Positions 27,878-36,198 of a stretch of DNA of 51,561 bases are shown here, piece after piece. Origin of the DNA: Clostridium arbusti SL206 (GTDB taxonomy: Bacteria; Bacillota; Clostridia; Clostridiales; Clostridiaceae). The stretch covers positions 1 to 51,561 of the forward strand of contig NZ_BAEV01000014.1 in the NCBI RefSeq assembly GCF_000246895.1. The letters are read 5' to 3'. The position numbers were made by a program, and so were the translations under genes. Under the pieces are notes generated by a model, which was not told the DNA's origin, searched no databases, and saw only the letters and a list, made by a program, of their open reading frames with translations. Every line of letters starts with the position of its first letter. Position 1 is the first letter of the stretch.

Positions 27878-28261
27878 TTATCCTGCTGCACTACCCCCAT
27901 GAACACCACTATAGCTAGAACCACTTCCTATGTGGTCTGATGATGAAGAAACTCCACCATTACTTCCTTTGATACTACTTGAGCTTGTATTTGTATTTGT
28001 ATATGGACTGCTTACCCCTTTTGTTGGAGTAGTCCAGCTATGCCATCCATAAAAATCCACATTGGATCTAACTCCATTATTTACACTATATCCTTGAAAA
28101 AAAGAATATGGATAATACACAAATGGAGCAGTATATGTTGATTGCTGCTGCTGTGCTTCCTCTTTATCTTTATCAGTTATATTATTCTGAGTACAACCAT
28201 ACAAAGGACTGCTAACCAGCATAGAAACAACTAATCCTAATGCTATTTTCTTTTTGTCCAT
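27878..28261 (-). CDS. Ser/Gly-rich lipoprotein, candidate ligase substrate
   Basis: A 127-residue exported protein. The signal peptide ends in a lipobox-like LYGC with C23; Tyr at -2 is unusual. A Gln run (EEAQQQQST) follows, then an aromatic stretch (FVYYPYSFFQGY) and a low-complexity Ser/Gly/Thr tail ending in HGGSAAG. It matches no domain I know. In E. coli, GspS-like proteins YgiC and YjfC are encoded beside low-complexity lipoproteins YgiB and YjfM. This pair looks like a Gram-positive counterpart, which is an inference from layout and composition. Confidence 0.65.
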   Translation of the reverse strand: MDKKKIALGLVVSMLVSSPLYGCTQNNITDKDKEEAQQQQSTYTAPFVYYPYSFFQGYSVNNGVRSNVDFYGWHSWTTPTKGVSSPYTNTNTSSSSIKGSNGGVSSSSDHIGSGSSYSGVHGGSAAG

Positions 28262-28329
28262 ATAATTGTTAACCCCTCTCTTGCATATTCAATTCTTTAA
28301 TACATTTTTAAATAATCAGTACTTATTAT

Positions 28330-28932
28330 TTAAAGATGTCTAATATTAATATTTACTTTATTAGCTTTAAGATAATTTAAATATTCTCCTATATCTTCTT
28401 TTATCTTCTTATCGTATATATACGAAATATTATTTAATTTTAATAATTTTATCATTTCTAATTCCGGTAAATCTTCCTCTGTAATTTCATATTGATTGTT
28501 GTATTCATTTATATTATCTATTTCAATATCTTTGTAACGATTACTATCTAATATAATCATATATTTATCATTATTTTTTAAATCTATATCAGAGAATAAA
28601 GTCAGATTCCTTAATATAGGATTACTTTTAACTATACCAAAATCATGACACACCATATTAAAATTAGGTATTATAGTATATTTGTCTTTATACTTATAAG
28701 CATACTCAAGTCCAACATTAGCCGGTATGTCCAATATTATCAAATCATCTTCATTTTCAAAAGATTTAATTTTTGAAATATCTATTTGCACATTTTCATT
28801 TATACTCAAATTACTCATATTTACAACAGAAACAAAGATGAGAGATTTAACAAAGCATGACATTATACCTGCATTTACGTAAAATTCTTTATATAAATTG
28901 TAATAATACTGTTTGATGTTATTATTTATCAA
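28330..28932 (-). CDS. Hypothetical protein, 200 aa, in the ATP-grasp operon
   Basis: I do not recognise this protein. It has a mixed alpha/beta composition with repeated short hydrophobic strands (DDLIILDIP, KYMIILDSN), which would fit a Rossmann-like or response-regulator-like fold, but no motif confirms this. There is a hydrophobic stretch near residues 22-40 (GIMSCFVKSLIFVSVVNM). The TTG start overlaps the TGA stop of the gene before it, with GAGGGGAG about 11 bases upstream, so the two are translationally coupled. Confidence 0.6.
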   Translation of the reverse strand: MINNNIKQYYYNLYKEFYVNAGIMSCFVKSLIFVSVVNMSNLSINENVQIDISKIKSFENEDDLIILDIPANVGLEYAYKYKDKYTIIPNFNMVCHDFGIVKSNPILRNLTLFSDIDLKNNDKYMIILDSNRYKDIEIDNINEYNNQYEITEEDLPELEMIKLLKLNNISYIYDKKIKEDIGEYLNYLKANKVNINIRHL

Positions 28933-29156
28933 TATTTGCTGCTCCCCTCAGGCTCAACTACTAAAGAAAAGCACTTATCTACATTAATACGATGAATAAT
29001 TTTTTGTTCATCTCTTATGTCTATAAAATTTCCATCTACTTTTTCAAGAGTTACTCCCTCCAATACAACATCAGACTTTTCCTTGTTATAAGCCTCAGCC
29101 GTAGTATAAATATATATTTTCACCTTAGAATATAAGTAACTTTCTAATCCATTCAT
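28929..29156 (-). CDS. Hypothetical protein, 75 aa, first gene of the ATP-grasp operon
   Basis: A small soluble protein with alternating hydrophobic strands (VKIYIYTT, GVTLEKVDGNFIDIRD, FSLVVEPEG), suggesting a small beta-barrel. I recognise no family. AGGGGGAAAT precedes the ATG. It overlaps the next gene by four bases. The 265-bp leader upstream contains two GGTATAAT repeats and a 9-bp hairpin at about 29205-29228, but no promoter I can fix with confidence. Confidence 0.6.
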   Translation of the reverse strand: MNGLESYLYSKVKIYIYTTAEAYNKEKSDVVLEGVTLEKVDGNFIDIRDEQKIIHRINVDKCFSLVVEPEGSSKY

Positions 29157-29393
29157 TTATAAATTTCCCCCTTGCTAATTTTATTTTATAATTACCAACA
29201 AAATTAAGTACTCTTTTTATAGAGCACTTGCTACTAGTCCTTATTAATTTATATATTATTATACCTTGCCTTAACTTATATTTCTAGATTATACCTTAAT
29301 TATTTGTAAATATTTATATCTATATATTAAAAACTGTTATACAGTTAATTTTGCATTATAAAAAATTTATCCTATGTATATTCATAATTTCAT

Positions 29394-29421
29394 ACAAAAA
29401 AAGAGCCCTATTATGAGCTCA
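29394..29421 (-). terminator. Terminator of the DUF3606 gene
   Basis: A 6-bp GAGCTC/GGGCTC stem (one G-U) is followed on the minus strand by seven T's, directly after the stop codon. Confidence 0.75.
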
Positions 29422-29616
29422 CTAATATCTTCCTAAATATTCTTTTATCCTACTAGTATAATCTCCAACTTTATTAATTGCATTTATCAATTCTTCCTCT
29501 GTACAACTTAACTCTTCGCACCACCAATTCACTTCTTCTTGTTGGATTAGATTTATTTCTGAATAATTTGATGGTGCTTTCTTTTTTATTTCTCTTTTAA
29601 ATTTAAGATTAAGCAT
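29422..29616 (-). CDS. DUF3606 family protein
   Basis: A 64-residue protein whose core (INLIQQEEVNWWCEELSCTEEELINAINKVGDYTSRIKEYL) matches DUF3606, a short helical domain of unknown role found in many bacteria. It has a clear ribosome binding site (AAGGAGATG) and its own terminator. A 14-bp perfect inverted repeat lies 20 bp upstream of the start. Confidence 0.8.
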   Translation of the reverse strand: MLNLKFKREIKKKAPSNYSEINLIQQEEVNWWCEELSCTEEELINAINKVGDYTSRIKEYLGRY

Positions 29617-29636
29617 AACATCATCTCCTTAATCAT

Positions 29637-29676
29637 AATTTGGAACCATTGTTTTTATTTTTAATGGTTCCAAATT
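29637..29676. promoter_or_regulatory. Inverted repeat upstream of the DUF3606 gene
   Basis: AATTTGGAACCATT (29637-29650) and its exact complement (29663-29676) surround a 12-base T-rich loop. The position just before the ribosome binding site suggests an operator or leader hairpin. The remaining DNA up to 29957 is AT-rich with nothing else supported. Confidence 0.45.
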
Positions 29677-29957
29677 ATTTTATATTTTATAGGGGGTAAT
29701 TCATACATTATCTATATAATAATACATAAGTATTATTCTGTAAATAGTATTTATTAGTTTTTAATAATCGTTATCATATATAAAACACCTTGTATTCACA
29801 CGTATCAAATAATAATTTTACTTATTTGCATTATATATGATATCAATCTAGATAAAAAATCCCATAAAGTTTCCATAATCACTTGATATTTGTTTGACTA
29901 TTTATGTCTATAATATCAACTATAGATACACAATACTTATATATGAGGTATATTAAT

Positions 29958-30954
29958 ATGAATTTTAAAAACCAAAGGGATTATTATTTTGATAATATAA
30001 AACTACTTCTAATTACTCTAGTAGTAATTGGACATGTTATAGAACCATTAATTAATACGTATTCAAATTTCAGACTGCTGTATTTCTTTATCTACGCTTT
30101 TCATATGCCTCTTTTTGCTTTTATTTCAGGATATTTTTTAAAAAACGCTAATAATAAAAAAAATATATTGCCTAAAATCAGCAATATATTTATTCCATAT
30201 ATAATCTTTCAGTTTTTTTTACTCTGTATTTAATATTTATGTATTAAAAGTACAAAATTTTAAATTAACTTTTGTTTATCCTTATTGGATTACTTGGTAC
30301 CTTCTTTCTCTTTTTACCTGGAATATTATAATACCATATTTCTCCAAAATTAAACATTGCATTATAATATCAATTTTAATTTCTGTATTATCTGGATATG
30401 ATAATAATATTGGATATTATTTAAGTTTATCAAGAACAATAACATTTTTTCCTTATTTCCTAATAGGTTATTTATTTAAAAAACATTATATTGATATTTT
30501 TAAACACTATATTACGAGATCAGGTTCCGTTATAGCTCTATTTTTTATTTTATTCTTTATAAATTTCATCAGCTATAAAATTGATTACAAATGGTTTTAT
30601 GGAAGTTTTTCTTATTCACAATTAGATAGCTTTGGTCTTCCCAAATATGCAATACGTATATTTACATATCTACTTGCTATATTTATATCTGTTTTTGTAC
30701 TAGTTTTAATACCAAAGACAAAATTCTTTTTTACCCAGCTAGGTTCTAGAACTATGACAGTATATTTATTTCATGGATTTATAATTAAATTATTTATTAA
30801 ATATAACATTTTTACTTGTTTCAATAATATTTTTATAAGGGAACTATTAATTATATCGCTTTCTCTACTTATAGTTATATTACTTTCTTCTAAAATTATT
30901 AATAGAGTATATAAAGCTATATTTAAAGCAGAATTACTAATACAAATGAAATGA
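29958..30954 (+). pseudogene. Acyltransferase-3 family O-acetyltransferase, broken at a T8 tract
   Basis: Integral membrane acyltransferase (COG3594/NolL-type), about 332 residues if intact. It has the family's helix-1 histidine (LVVIGHVIEPL), the YAFHMPLFAFISGYFLKN segment and a C-terminal TVYLFHGF. The frame runs from ATG 29958 to a stop at 30231, right after an eight-T run at 30213-30220. With seven T's it continues open to 30954. It would acetylate a surface glycan or lipid. A single homopolymer indel in a surface-modifying gene is compatible with slippage-based on/off switching, but also with sequencing error. Confidence 0.75.
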
Positions 30955-31041
30955 TTAAATAGATTATATCCTATATTCCTTATCAGGCTTATTTGAAAAA
31001 CATAATATTTTTTAATGATTCATTTAGTAAATGTTAAAAAT

Positions 31042-31082
31042 AGCTTAGAACTATTTTTTTAATAATTCTAAGCTGTTTTTTT
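31042..31082. terminator. Bidirectional terminator
   Basis: AGCTTAGAA (31042-31050) pairs with TTCTAAGCT (31066-31074), with a T-run on the plus strand. It lies between the acyltransferase gene and sspH. Confidence 0.7.
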
Positions 31083-31095
31083 TATAGATAATTAA

Positions 31096-31272
31096 CTAAT
31101 CTTCATTTAATTCAGTTACATCTACTGTGAATTCTCTATTTGTCTTTAAATCTTTAACACTAACTTCATTAGTTTCTTCATTAATACCTTCTATCCAAAC
31201 TGAATATCCTCTATAATTTACATCAACTACACCTAATGATTCAACTATCTCATTAGCTTTCTTTATATCCAT
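31096..31272 (-). CDS. sspH: SspH-family small acid-soluble spore protein
   Basis: A 58-residue protein. The start MDIKKANEIVESLGVVDV, then YRGYSVWIEGINEE and the closing FTVDVTELNED match the H-type minor spore protein family (DUF2553-like SspH). Members are made in the forespore and found in the spore core; their role is not well defined. AAAGGAGAA precedes the ATG. It is a single gene, too short for most gene callers, with a terminator downstream. Confidence 0.85.
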   Translation of the reverse strand: MDIKKANEIVESLGVVDVNYRGYSVWIEGINEETNEVSVKDLKTNREFTVDVTELNED

Positions 31273-31482
31273 ATGATTTTCTCCTTTTTAATTTTAATAG
31301 TTATATTTTGTACTACAAAAATTAAAAAATTCATGGAGATAATTTCTATACTTACTTCCTTTTATTTTAATTCTAGCCAATACTCTTTATTTGCTTCAAA
31401 TTCCATTTTATACCTTATTTTTCTTTTTGCACGAGCTGTTACAGTTTCATATTTATAAAGATTTAAGTATTTCATTTTTCAT

Positions 31483-32253
31483 TTAAATTTCAAAGTATTC
31501 TTTTAACTTTCTTACATTATTTCTGCTTATAGGTATTTCCGATTTTTGTTCATCATTCATAACTAGTTTGTAAGTTCCATTAAACCAGGAATAAAACTCT
31601 TTTATATTATCCATATTTACAAGATAGCTTCTATGGCACCTAAAAAAATTAGTTTTTTCTTCTAAATGACATAAATTGTATCCAACTATATGTTTATCAT
31701 TTTTAGTCTTTACATATGTTTTATCATCTTGTATATAACAATAATAGATATCTTTTACATTTACTAATACTATTTTACCATTTTTTTCGCAAGGAATCTT
31801 TTTAAGCAATTTTTTATCCTTATCTATCTTATCTATTATCTTATTTAGCATATTAGGTATTTTTTCAACTTCATTTTTTGCTTTATGCCACTTATTTATA
31901 AGTCTATTTATAGTAATATTTATTCTATCATCAACAAAGGGCTTAAGCACATAATCAAGAGCATAAATTTCATAAGCTGTTACTGCATATTTTTCATAGG
32001 CAGTAACAAATATTATATCGATGGAATCATTGAATTCCTTTACAACCTCTGCTACTTCAATACCATTTTTTACTGGCATATTTATATCTAAGAAAACGGC
32101 ATTAGGCTTTTTCCTCTTTATAATTTCTATACCACTTTTGCCATCATAGGCAATTCCAACTACATTTATACTTTCATGTTTGGATATTATATAACTTAAT
32201 TCTTCAGCAGCAGGTATCTCATCTTCTATAATAACACAGTTTATCTTATCCAT
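31483..32253 (-). CDS. LytTR-family response regulator
   Basis: A 256-residue two-component regulator. The receiver domain has acidic pocket E10-D11 and phospho-acceptor D56 (VFLDINMPVKNG). The C-terminal LytTR DNA-binding domain (about 150-256) shows FFRCHRSYLVNMDNI and RNNVRKLKEYF. It overlaps the sensor kinase gene by 8 bp, so the two are coupled. In many bacteria LytS/LytTR pairs next to cstA control pyruvate or peptide uptake; the neighbouring divergent cstA makes that the likely target here. Confidence 0.92.
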   Translation of the reverse strand: MDKINCVIIEDEIPAAEELSYIISKHESINVVGIAYDGKSGIEIIKRKKPNAVFLDINMPVKNGIEVAEVVKEFNDSIDIIFVTAYEKYAVTAYEIYALDYVLKPFVDDRINITINRLINKWHKAKNEVEKIPNMLNKIIDKIDKDKKLLKKIPCEKNGKIVLVNVKDIYYCYIQDDKTYVKTKNDKHIVGYNLCHLEEKTNFFRCHRSYLVNMDNIKEFYSWFNGTYKLVMNDEQKSEIPISRNNVRKLKEYFEI

Positions 32254-33940
32254 TTAATGATGAATCCTCCTTCATTGGTATAATAAAACTAACTTTAGTT
32301 CCACTATTTAAAGATGTTTTTATATTTAATCCATGTTCTTTTCCATATAGTAATTTTAATTTTTCATTTACATTTTTTAGTCCTATTCCTGGCCAATTAA
32401 CTAGTACATCATTCAACTTTTCTTCATTCATTCCTATACCTGTATCTTCTATAGAAAATCTCATTTCATTATTTTTAGAAAGTACTTTTATATATATGCT
32501 TCCTCCTTCTGCCTTAGGCAATATTCCATGTTTTACTGAATTTTCTACAATAGGTTGAAGTATAAATGAAGGCACTTTTATATTCATAATCATATTTGGT
32601 ATGTCAATAGTGAGTTTCAATCTATTTCCAAACCTAGCCTTTTCAATAGAGAAATATGATTGAATAAACTCTACTTCATCTTTTAGATATACAAAATCTT
32701 CATGCCTTTTTAAAGTTTTTCTAAAATAATTGGATAAATCTATTATAAGTTCTTTAGCTTTTAAAGGGTTTGTCCTACAAAATGAAGATATAGTATTTAA
32801 TGCATTGAATAAAAAATGTGGTTCTATTTGAGCTTGTAGAGCTCTGAATTTTGCTGTAGATACTTCTTCTGCCAGCTTGTTTAATCTATATAATTCTATT
32901 TGATTTGATAAAAGTTCACTAAGCTCCTCCACAAATTGTGTAAAATATATAGTAATATTCTTTTTAGATTTCATTCCAAGACCAAGTACCCCTTCAAATC
33001 CTGAATTGGATATATTAAATGGGGCACATATAAAAAACATAGTATCTACTTCTATAATTTTATATTTAGGTGACTTATAATATTCATTTAAAAAATTCTC
33101 TATATTCTTTTCATGTATATCCTCACCTAAACATGTTAAAAAGCCATCTTTATTTCCTATAAATATTCCATCTATATTTGTTATCTTATATATTATTTCA
33201 GAAATATTTTTTGCGGTTTCAATGTTAAGTCCCTTCCTCATATATTTTAAAGTTTTCTTAGCTATATTTAAAGCTTTCTGTGCTTCTATTGCTCCAATTC
33301 TATCACATTCTTCTTTAGAACTTTTTATGATACTTATAAAAATAATTGTACCTAGTGAATTTATAAGTATCATGGGTACAGCTACAATTTTAACTAATCG
33401 AAATGCAGCTGAAAATGGATTAGAGAATATTAGGATTATAATCATTTGAATACATTCTGCAATCACCGCTGCAACACATGCATATTTTATATTTAAATTT
33501 GTATTTTTAAATTTCTTTCCTACAATACCACCTATGAGTCCTTCTATTACAGTAGAAATTCCACAGGCTAGTGCTGTAAAACCACCTAAAAAATATCTAT
33601 GTGTCCCTGAAATAAGTCCAACCATAATTCCTACCACAGGCCCATAAATAAATCCAGATACTATGGAAGCTATTGGCCTTGCATTAGCTATAGCATCATA
33701 CCTTCCTAAATACCTTGAGGATATATTAATTTCATTCATTGAATAAGGACCTATACTTACCCCTGTATAGTTACCTATAATTCCCAAAGCACTAAAGAAT
33801 ATCACTATTAAAATTTGATTTCTAATTTTAAAATTGTTTTGAATTAATCTTTTAAAAAAATTTGATTGATTATAAATATATGCAAATAATGCAATAAGCG
33901 CCATATTTTCTATCAGTTGAACGTATATCAAATTTATCAC
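32246..33940 (-). CDS. LytS-type sensor histidine kinase
   Basis: A 564-residue kinase. The N-terminal 5TM-LYT membrane domain (about 1-210) has several helices and conserved NARPIASIVSGFIYGP. A GAF-like middle follows (IDGIFIGNKDGF). The kinase core has the phospho-accepting His in IEPHFLFNALNTI, the N-box PIVENSVKHGI and the G-box EDTGIGM. It probably senses an extracellular metabolite such as pyruvate and phosphorylates the LytTR regulator encoded downstream. The ligand is inferred from the cstA context. Confidence 0.92.
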   Translation of the reverse strand: MINLIYVQLIENMALIALFAYIYNQSNFFKRLIQNNFKIRNQILIVIFFSALGIIGNYTGVSIGPYSMNEINISSRYLGRYDAIANARPIASIVSGFIYGPVVGIMVGLISGTHRYFLGGFTALACGISTVIEGLIGGIVGKKFKNTNLNIKYACVAAVIAECIQMIIILIFSNPFSAAFRLVKIVAVPMILINSLGTIIFISIIKSSKEECDRIGAIEAQKALNIAKKTLKYMRKGLNIETAKNISEIIYKITNIDGIFIGNKDGFLTCLGEDIHEKNIENFLNEYYKSPKYKIIEVDTMFFICAPFNISNSGFEGVLGLGMKSKKNITIYFTQFVEELSELLSNQIELYRLNKLAEEVSTAKFRALQAQIEPHFLFNALNTISSFCRTNPLKAKELIIDLSNYFRKTLKRHEDFVYLKDEVEFIQSYFSIEKARFGNRLKLTIDIPNMIMNIKVPSFILQPIVENSVKHGILPKAEGGSIYIKVLSKNNEMRFSIEDTGIGMNEEKLNDVLVNWPGIGLKNVNEKLKLLYGKEHGLNIKTSLNSGTKVSFIIPMKEDSSLNG

Positions 33941-34114
33941 TCCTCAAATTATATTCAATAAATATTAAATCACATAATTTACTTAATAAGTAAATTATAT
34001 AACATTATCTAATTTTTTGTTAACGTTTTTTAATGTTAATTAGATATCAATTTCTACTGTTCATTGTGCTTTTTTACCACTTCGCTGGATTTAAGTATTA
34101 AAATCAATCAATTA

Positions 34115-34183
34115 AAATTATAATGAAGTTGAGTTATTTTAATCGTTTACAAATACATGAATAACTTAATTTCATTATAATTT
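34115..34183 (+). promoter_or_regulatory. Long leader hairpin upstream of cstA
   Basis: A 24-bp stem pairs 34115-34138 with 34160-34183 around a 21-base loop. The two departures from perfect complementarity are G-U pairs in the plus-strand RNA. It ends 7 bases before the AAAAGGAGG ribosome binding site, so it may control translation or attenuate. Confidence 0.5.
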
Positions 34184-34205
34184 AATTTTAAAAGGAGGCT
34201 TTTAT

Positions 34206-35999
34206 ATGAATTCTATAGTACTTGTAATCATAGGAGCTTTAGTATTAGCTCTAGGTTACAGATTTTATGGATGCTGGATAGCAACAAAAGTTCTGGTTCT
34301 AGATGAAACACGAGAAGTTCCAGCTAAAAAACTTGAAGATGGACATGACTATTTACCAACAAACAAATGGGTACTACTTGGCCAGCATTTTGCTGCAATT
34401 GCTGGGGCAGGACCACTTATAGGACCTGTCTTAGCCGCTCAATTCGGATATCTTCCAGGTACTCTTTGGATTTTAATTGGTGGCGTACTAGCTGGTGGAG
34501 TCCATGATATGGTTATATTATTTGCTTCTGTTAGACAAGATGGTCAGACCATTGCTGAAATTGCAAAAAAAAATCTTGGTGGACGAATGGGCTTAATCAC
34601 CTCAGTTTCGGTTATATTTATATTGATAATAACCATGGCTGGACTTGGACTTCCGATAGTAAACTCTCTTGCCAGTAGTCCTTGGGGAAGTTTTACTGTT
34701 GGCTTTACTATTCCTGCTTCAATATTCATAGGTATTTATCTTAAATTTATACGACCTGGTAAAATTGGAGAAGCTACTATAATAGGTATGGCACTTATAA
34801 TGCTAGGAGTTATTCTTGGTCCAACTATACAAAATTCAGCCATTGCTCCATTTTTTACTTTCAATGTAAAGCAGATATCACTGATACTGGCTATATATGG
34901 TTTTTGTGGAGCTGTTCTACCTGTATGGCTGTTATTATTACCAAGAGGTTATTTGAGCACTTATATGAAGGTAGGTGTTATGTTAATACTTGTACTTGGA
35001 ATCGTATTAGTAAGACCAACTCTTCAAATGCCTGCTATGACTCAATTTGTACACGGAGGAGGACCTATAGTTCCCGGTAAAGTATTTCCATTTATATTTA
35101 TAACCATAGCCTGTGGTGCATTATCTGGCTTTCATTCACTAATAAGTACAGGTACTTCACCTAAACTTATCGCAAATGAAAAGCATATACTTCCTGTTGG
35201 ATATGGTTCCATGGTTATAGAATCTTTTATAGCGTTAATAGCATTAATAGCAGCAACCTGTCTTCCCACTGCCGATTACTTTGCCATAAATTCTACACCA
35301 GCTCTATTTGCAAAACTTGGCATGGTGCCAAAAGAACTTCCTATGCTTTCACAGCTTGTTGGAGAACAATTGGTAGGAAGACCTGGTGGATCAGTATCTC
35401 TTGCAGTAGGTATGTCCTACGTATTTTATAAAATTCCGGGTTTAAAAGCATTAATGTCCTATTGGTATCACTTCTGCATAATGTTTGAAGCATTATTTAT
35501 ACTCACAACTATAGATTCAGGTACAAGGATAGGCAGATACCTATTTCAAGATTTATTTGGCAAAATTTATAAACCTTTTAAAAAGCAGGATTCCTGGTTT
35601 AATATAATATTCTTCAGTCTGCTAATGACCTTCTGTTGGGGATATTTACTATATACAGGCAATATATCCACCATTTGGCCGCTATTTGGTGTAGCAAACC
35701 AAAGCCTAGCAGCTATAACCTTTGCCGTAGGTACTTCAGTGCTTATACGAATGGGCAAGAAAAAATATATACCTATTACCATATTACCTATGATACTCAT
35801 AAGTGTAGCTACTTTAACAGCTTCAATTGAAAATATAACAGGTAATTATATACCAAATCACAAAACTACACTTACAGTATTATCCTTAATACTTATAGTT
35901 ATACTTGTAGTTATACTTTATGAAAGTATTAAACACTGGATTTCAGATTTGAAATCAAAGAATTATAGCAAAACAAAAGAAAATGATTATAGTATTTAG
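34206..35999 (+). CDS. cstA: CstA-family carbon starvation/pyruvate transporter
   Basis: A 597-residue membrane protein with about 15 predicted helices and the family's signatures: HFAAIAGAGPLIGPVLAAQ near residue 62, GVHDMVILFASVR, and FHSLISTGTSPK. Relatives transport pyruvate or peptides when carbon is short. The protein is shorter than the roughly 700-residue enterobacterial members, as is common in clostridia. The ATG follows AAAAGGAGG. It is divergent from the LytS/LytTR genes and probably induced by them. Confidence 0.93.
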   Translation: MNSIVLVIIGALVLALGYRFYGCWIATKVLVLDETREVPAKKLEDGHDYLPTNKWVLLGQHFAAIAGAGPLIGPVLAAQFGYLPGTLWILIGGVLAGGVHDMVILFASVRQDGQTIAEIAKKNLGGRMGLITSVSVIFILIITMAGLGLPIVNSLASSPWGSFTVGFTIPASIFIGIYLKFIRPGKIGEATIIGMALIMLGVILGPTIQNSAIAPFFTFNVKQISLILAIYGFCGAVLPVWLLLLPRGYLSTYMKVGVMLILVLGIVLVRPTLQMPAMTQFVHGGGPIVPGKVFPFIFITIACGALSGFHSLISTGTSPKLIANEKHILPVGYGSMVIESFIALIALIAATCLPTADYFAINSTPALFAKLGMVPKELPMLSQLVGEQLVGRPGGSVSLAVGMSYVFYKIPGLKALMSYWYHFCIMFEALFILTTIDSGTRIGRYLFQDLFGKIYKPFKKQDSWFNIIFFSLLMTFCWGYLLYTGNISTIWPLFGVANQSLAAITFAVGTSVLIRMGKKKYIPITILPMILISVATLTASIENITGNYIPNHKTTLTVLSLILIVILVVILYESIKHWISDLKSKNYSKTKENDYSI

Positions 36000-36040
36000 G
36001 ATCATACTCAAATTAAAAAACAAGAATTAAAAATTAAGAG

Positions 36041-36098
36041 GGATGCCTAACAAGATGATCTTTAAAATCATTTTTAGACATGCCCTTTATCTTTTTTA
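36041..36098 (+). terminator. Terminator of cstA
   Basis: An imperfect hairpin runs from GGGATG to ATGCCC with an inner GATGAT/ATCATT stem, followed by T's. Confidence 0.6.
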
Positions 36099-36198
36099 TA
36101 CTGGATAAATTATCCAAACTTAGTGCTAGTCCAAACTCACACTAAGTAGGATTCATTGATATTCATGTCTTCTATTATATTAAAAAAAGACTATAATA

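Noticed and set aside
33941-34114. LytTR binding direct repeats between lytS and cstA
   Set aside because: Some loosely similar sequence is present, but no pair of repeats with proper spacing matched the known consensus well enough to report.
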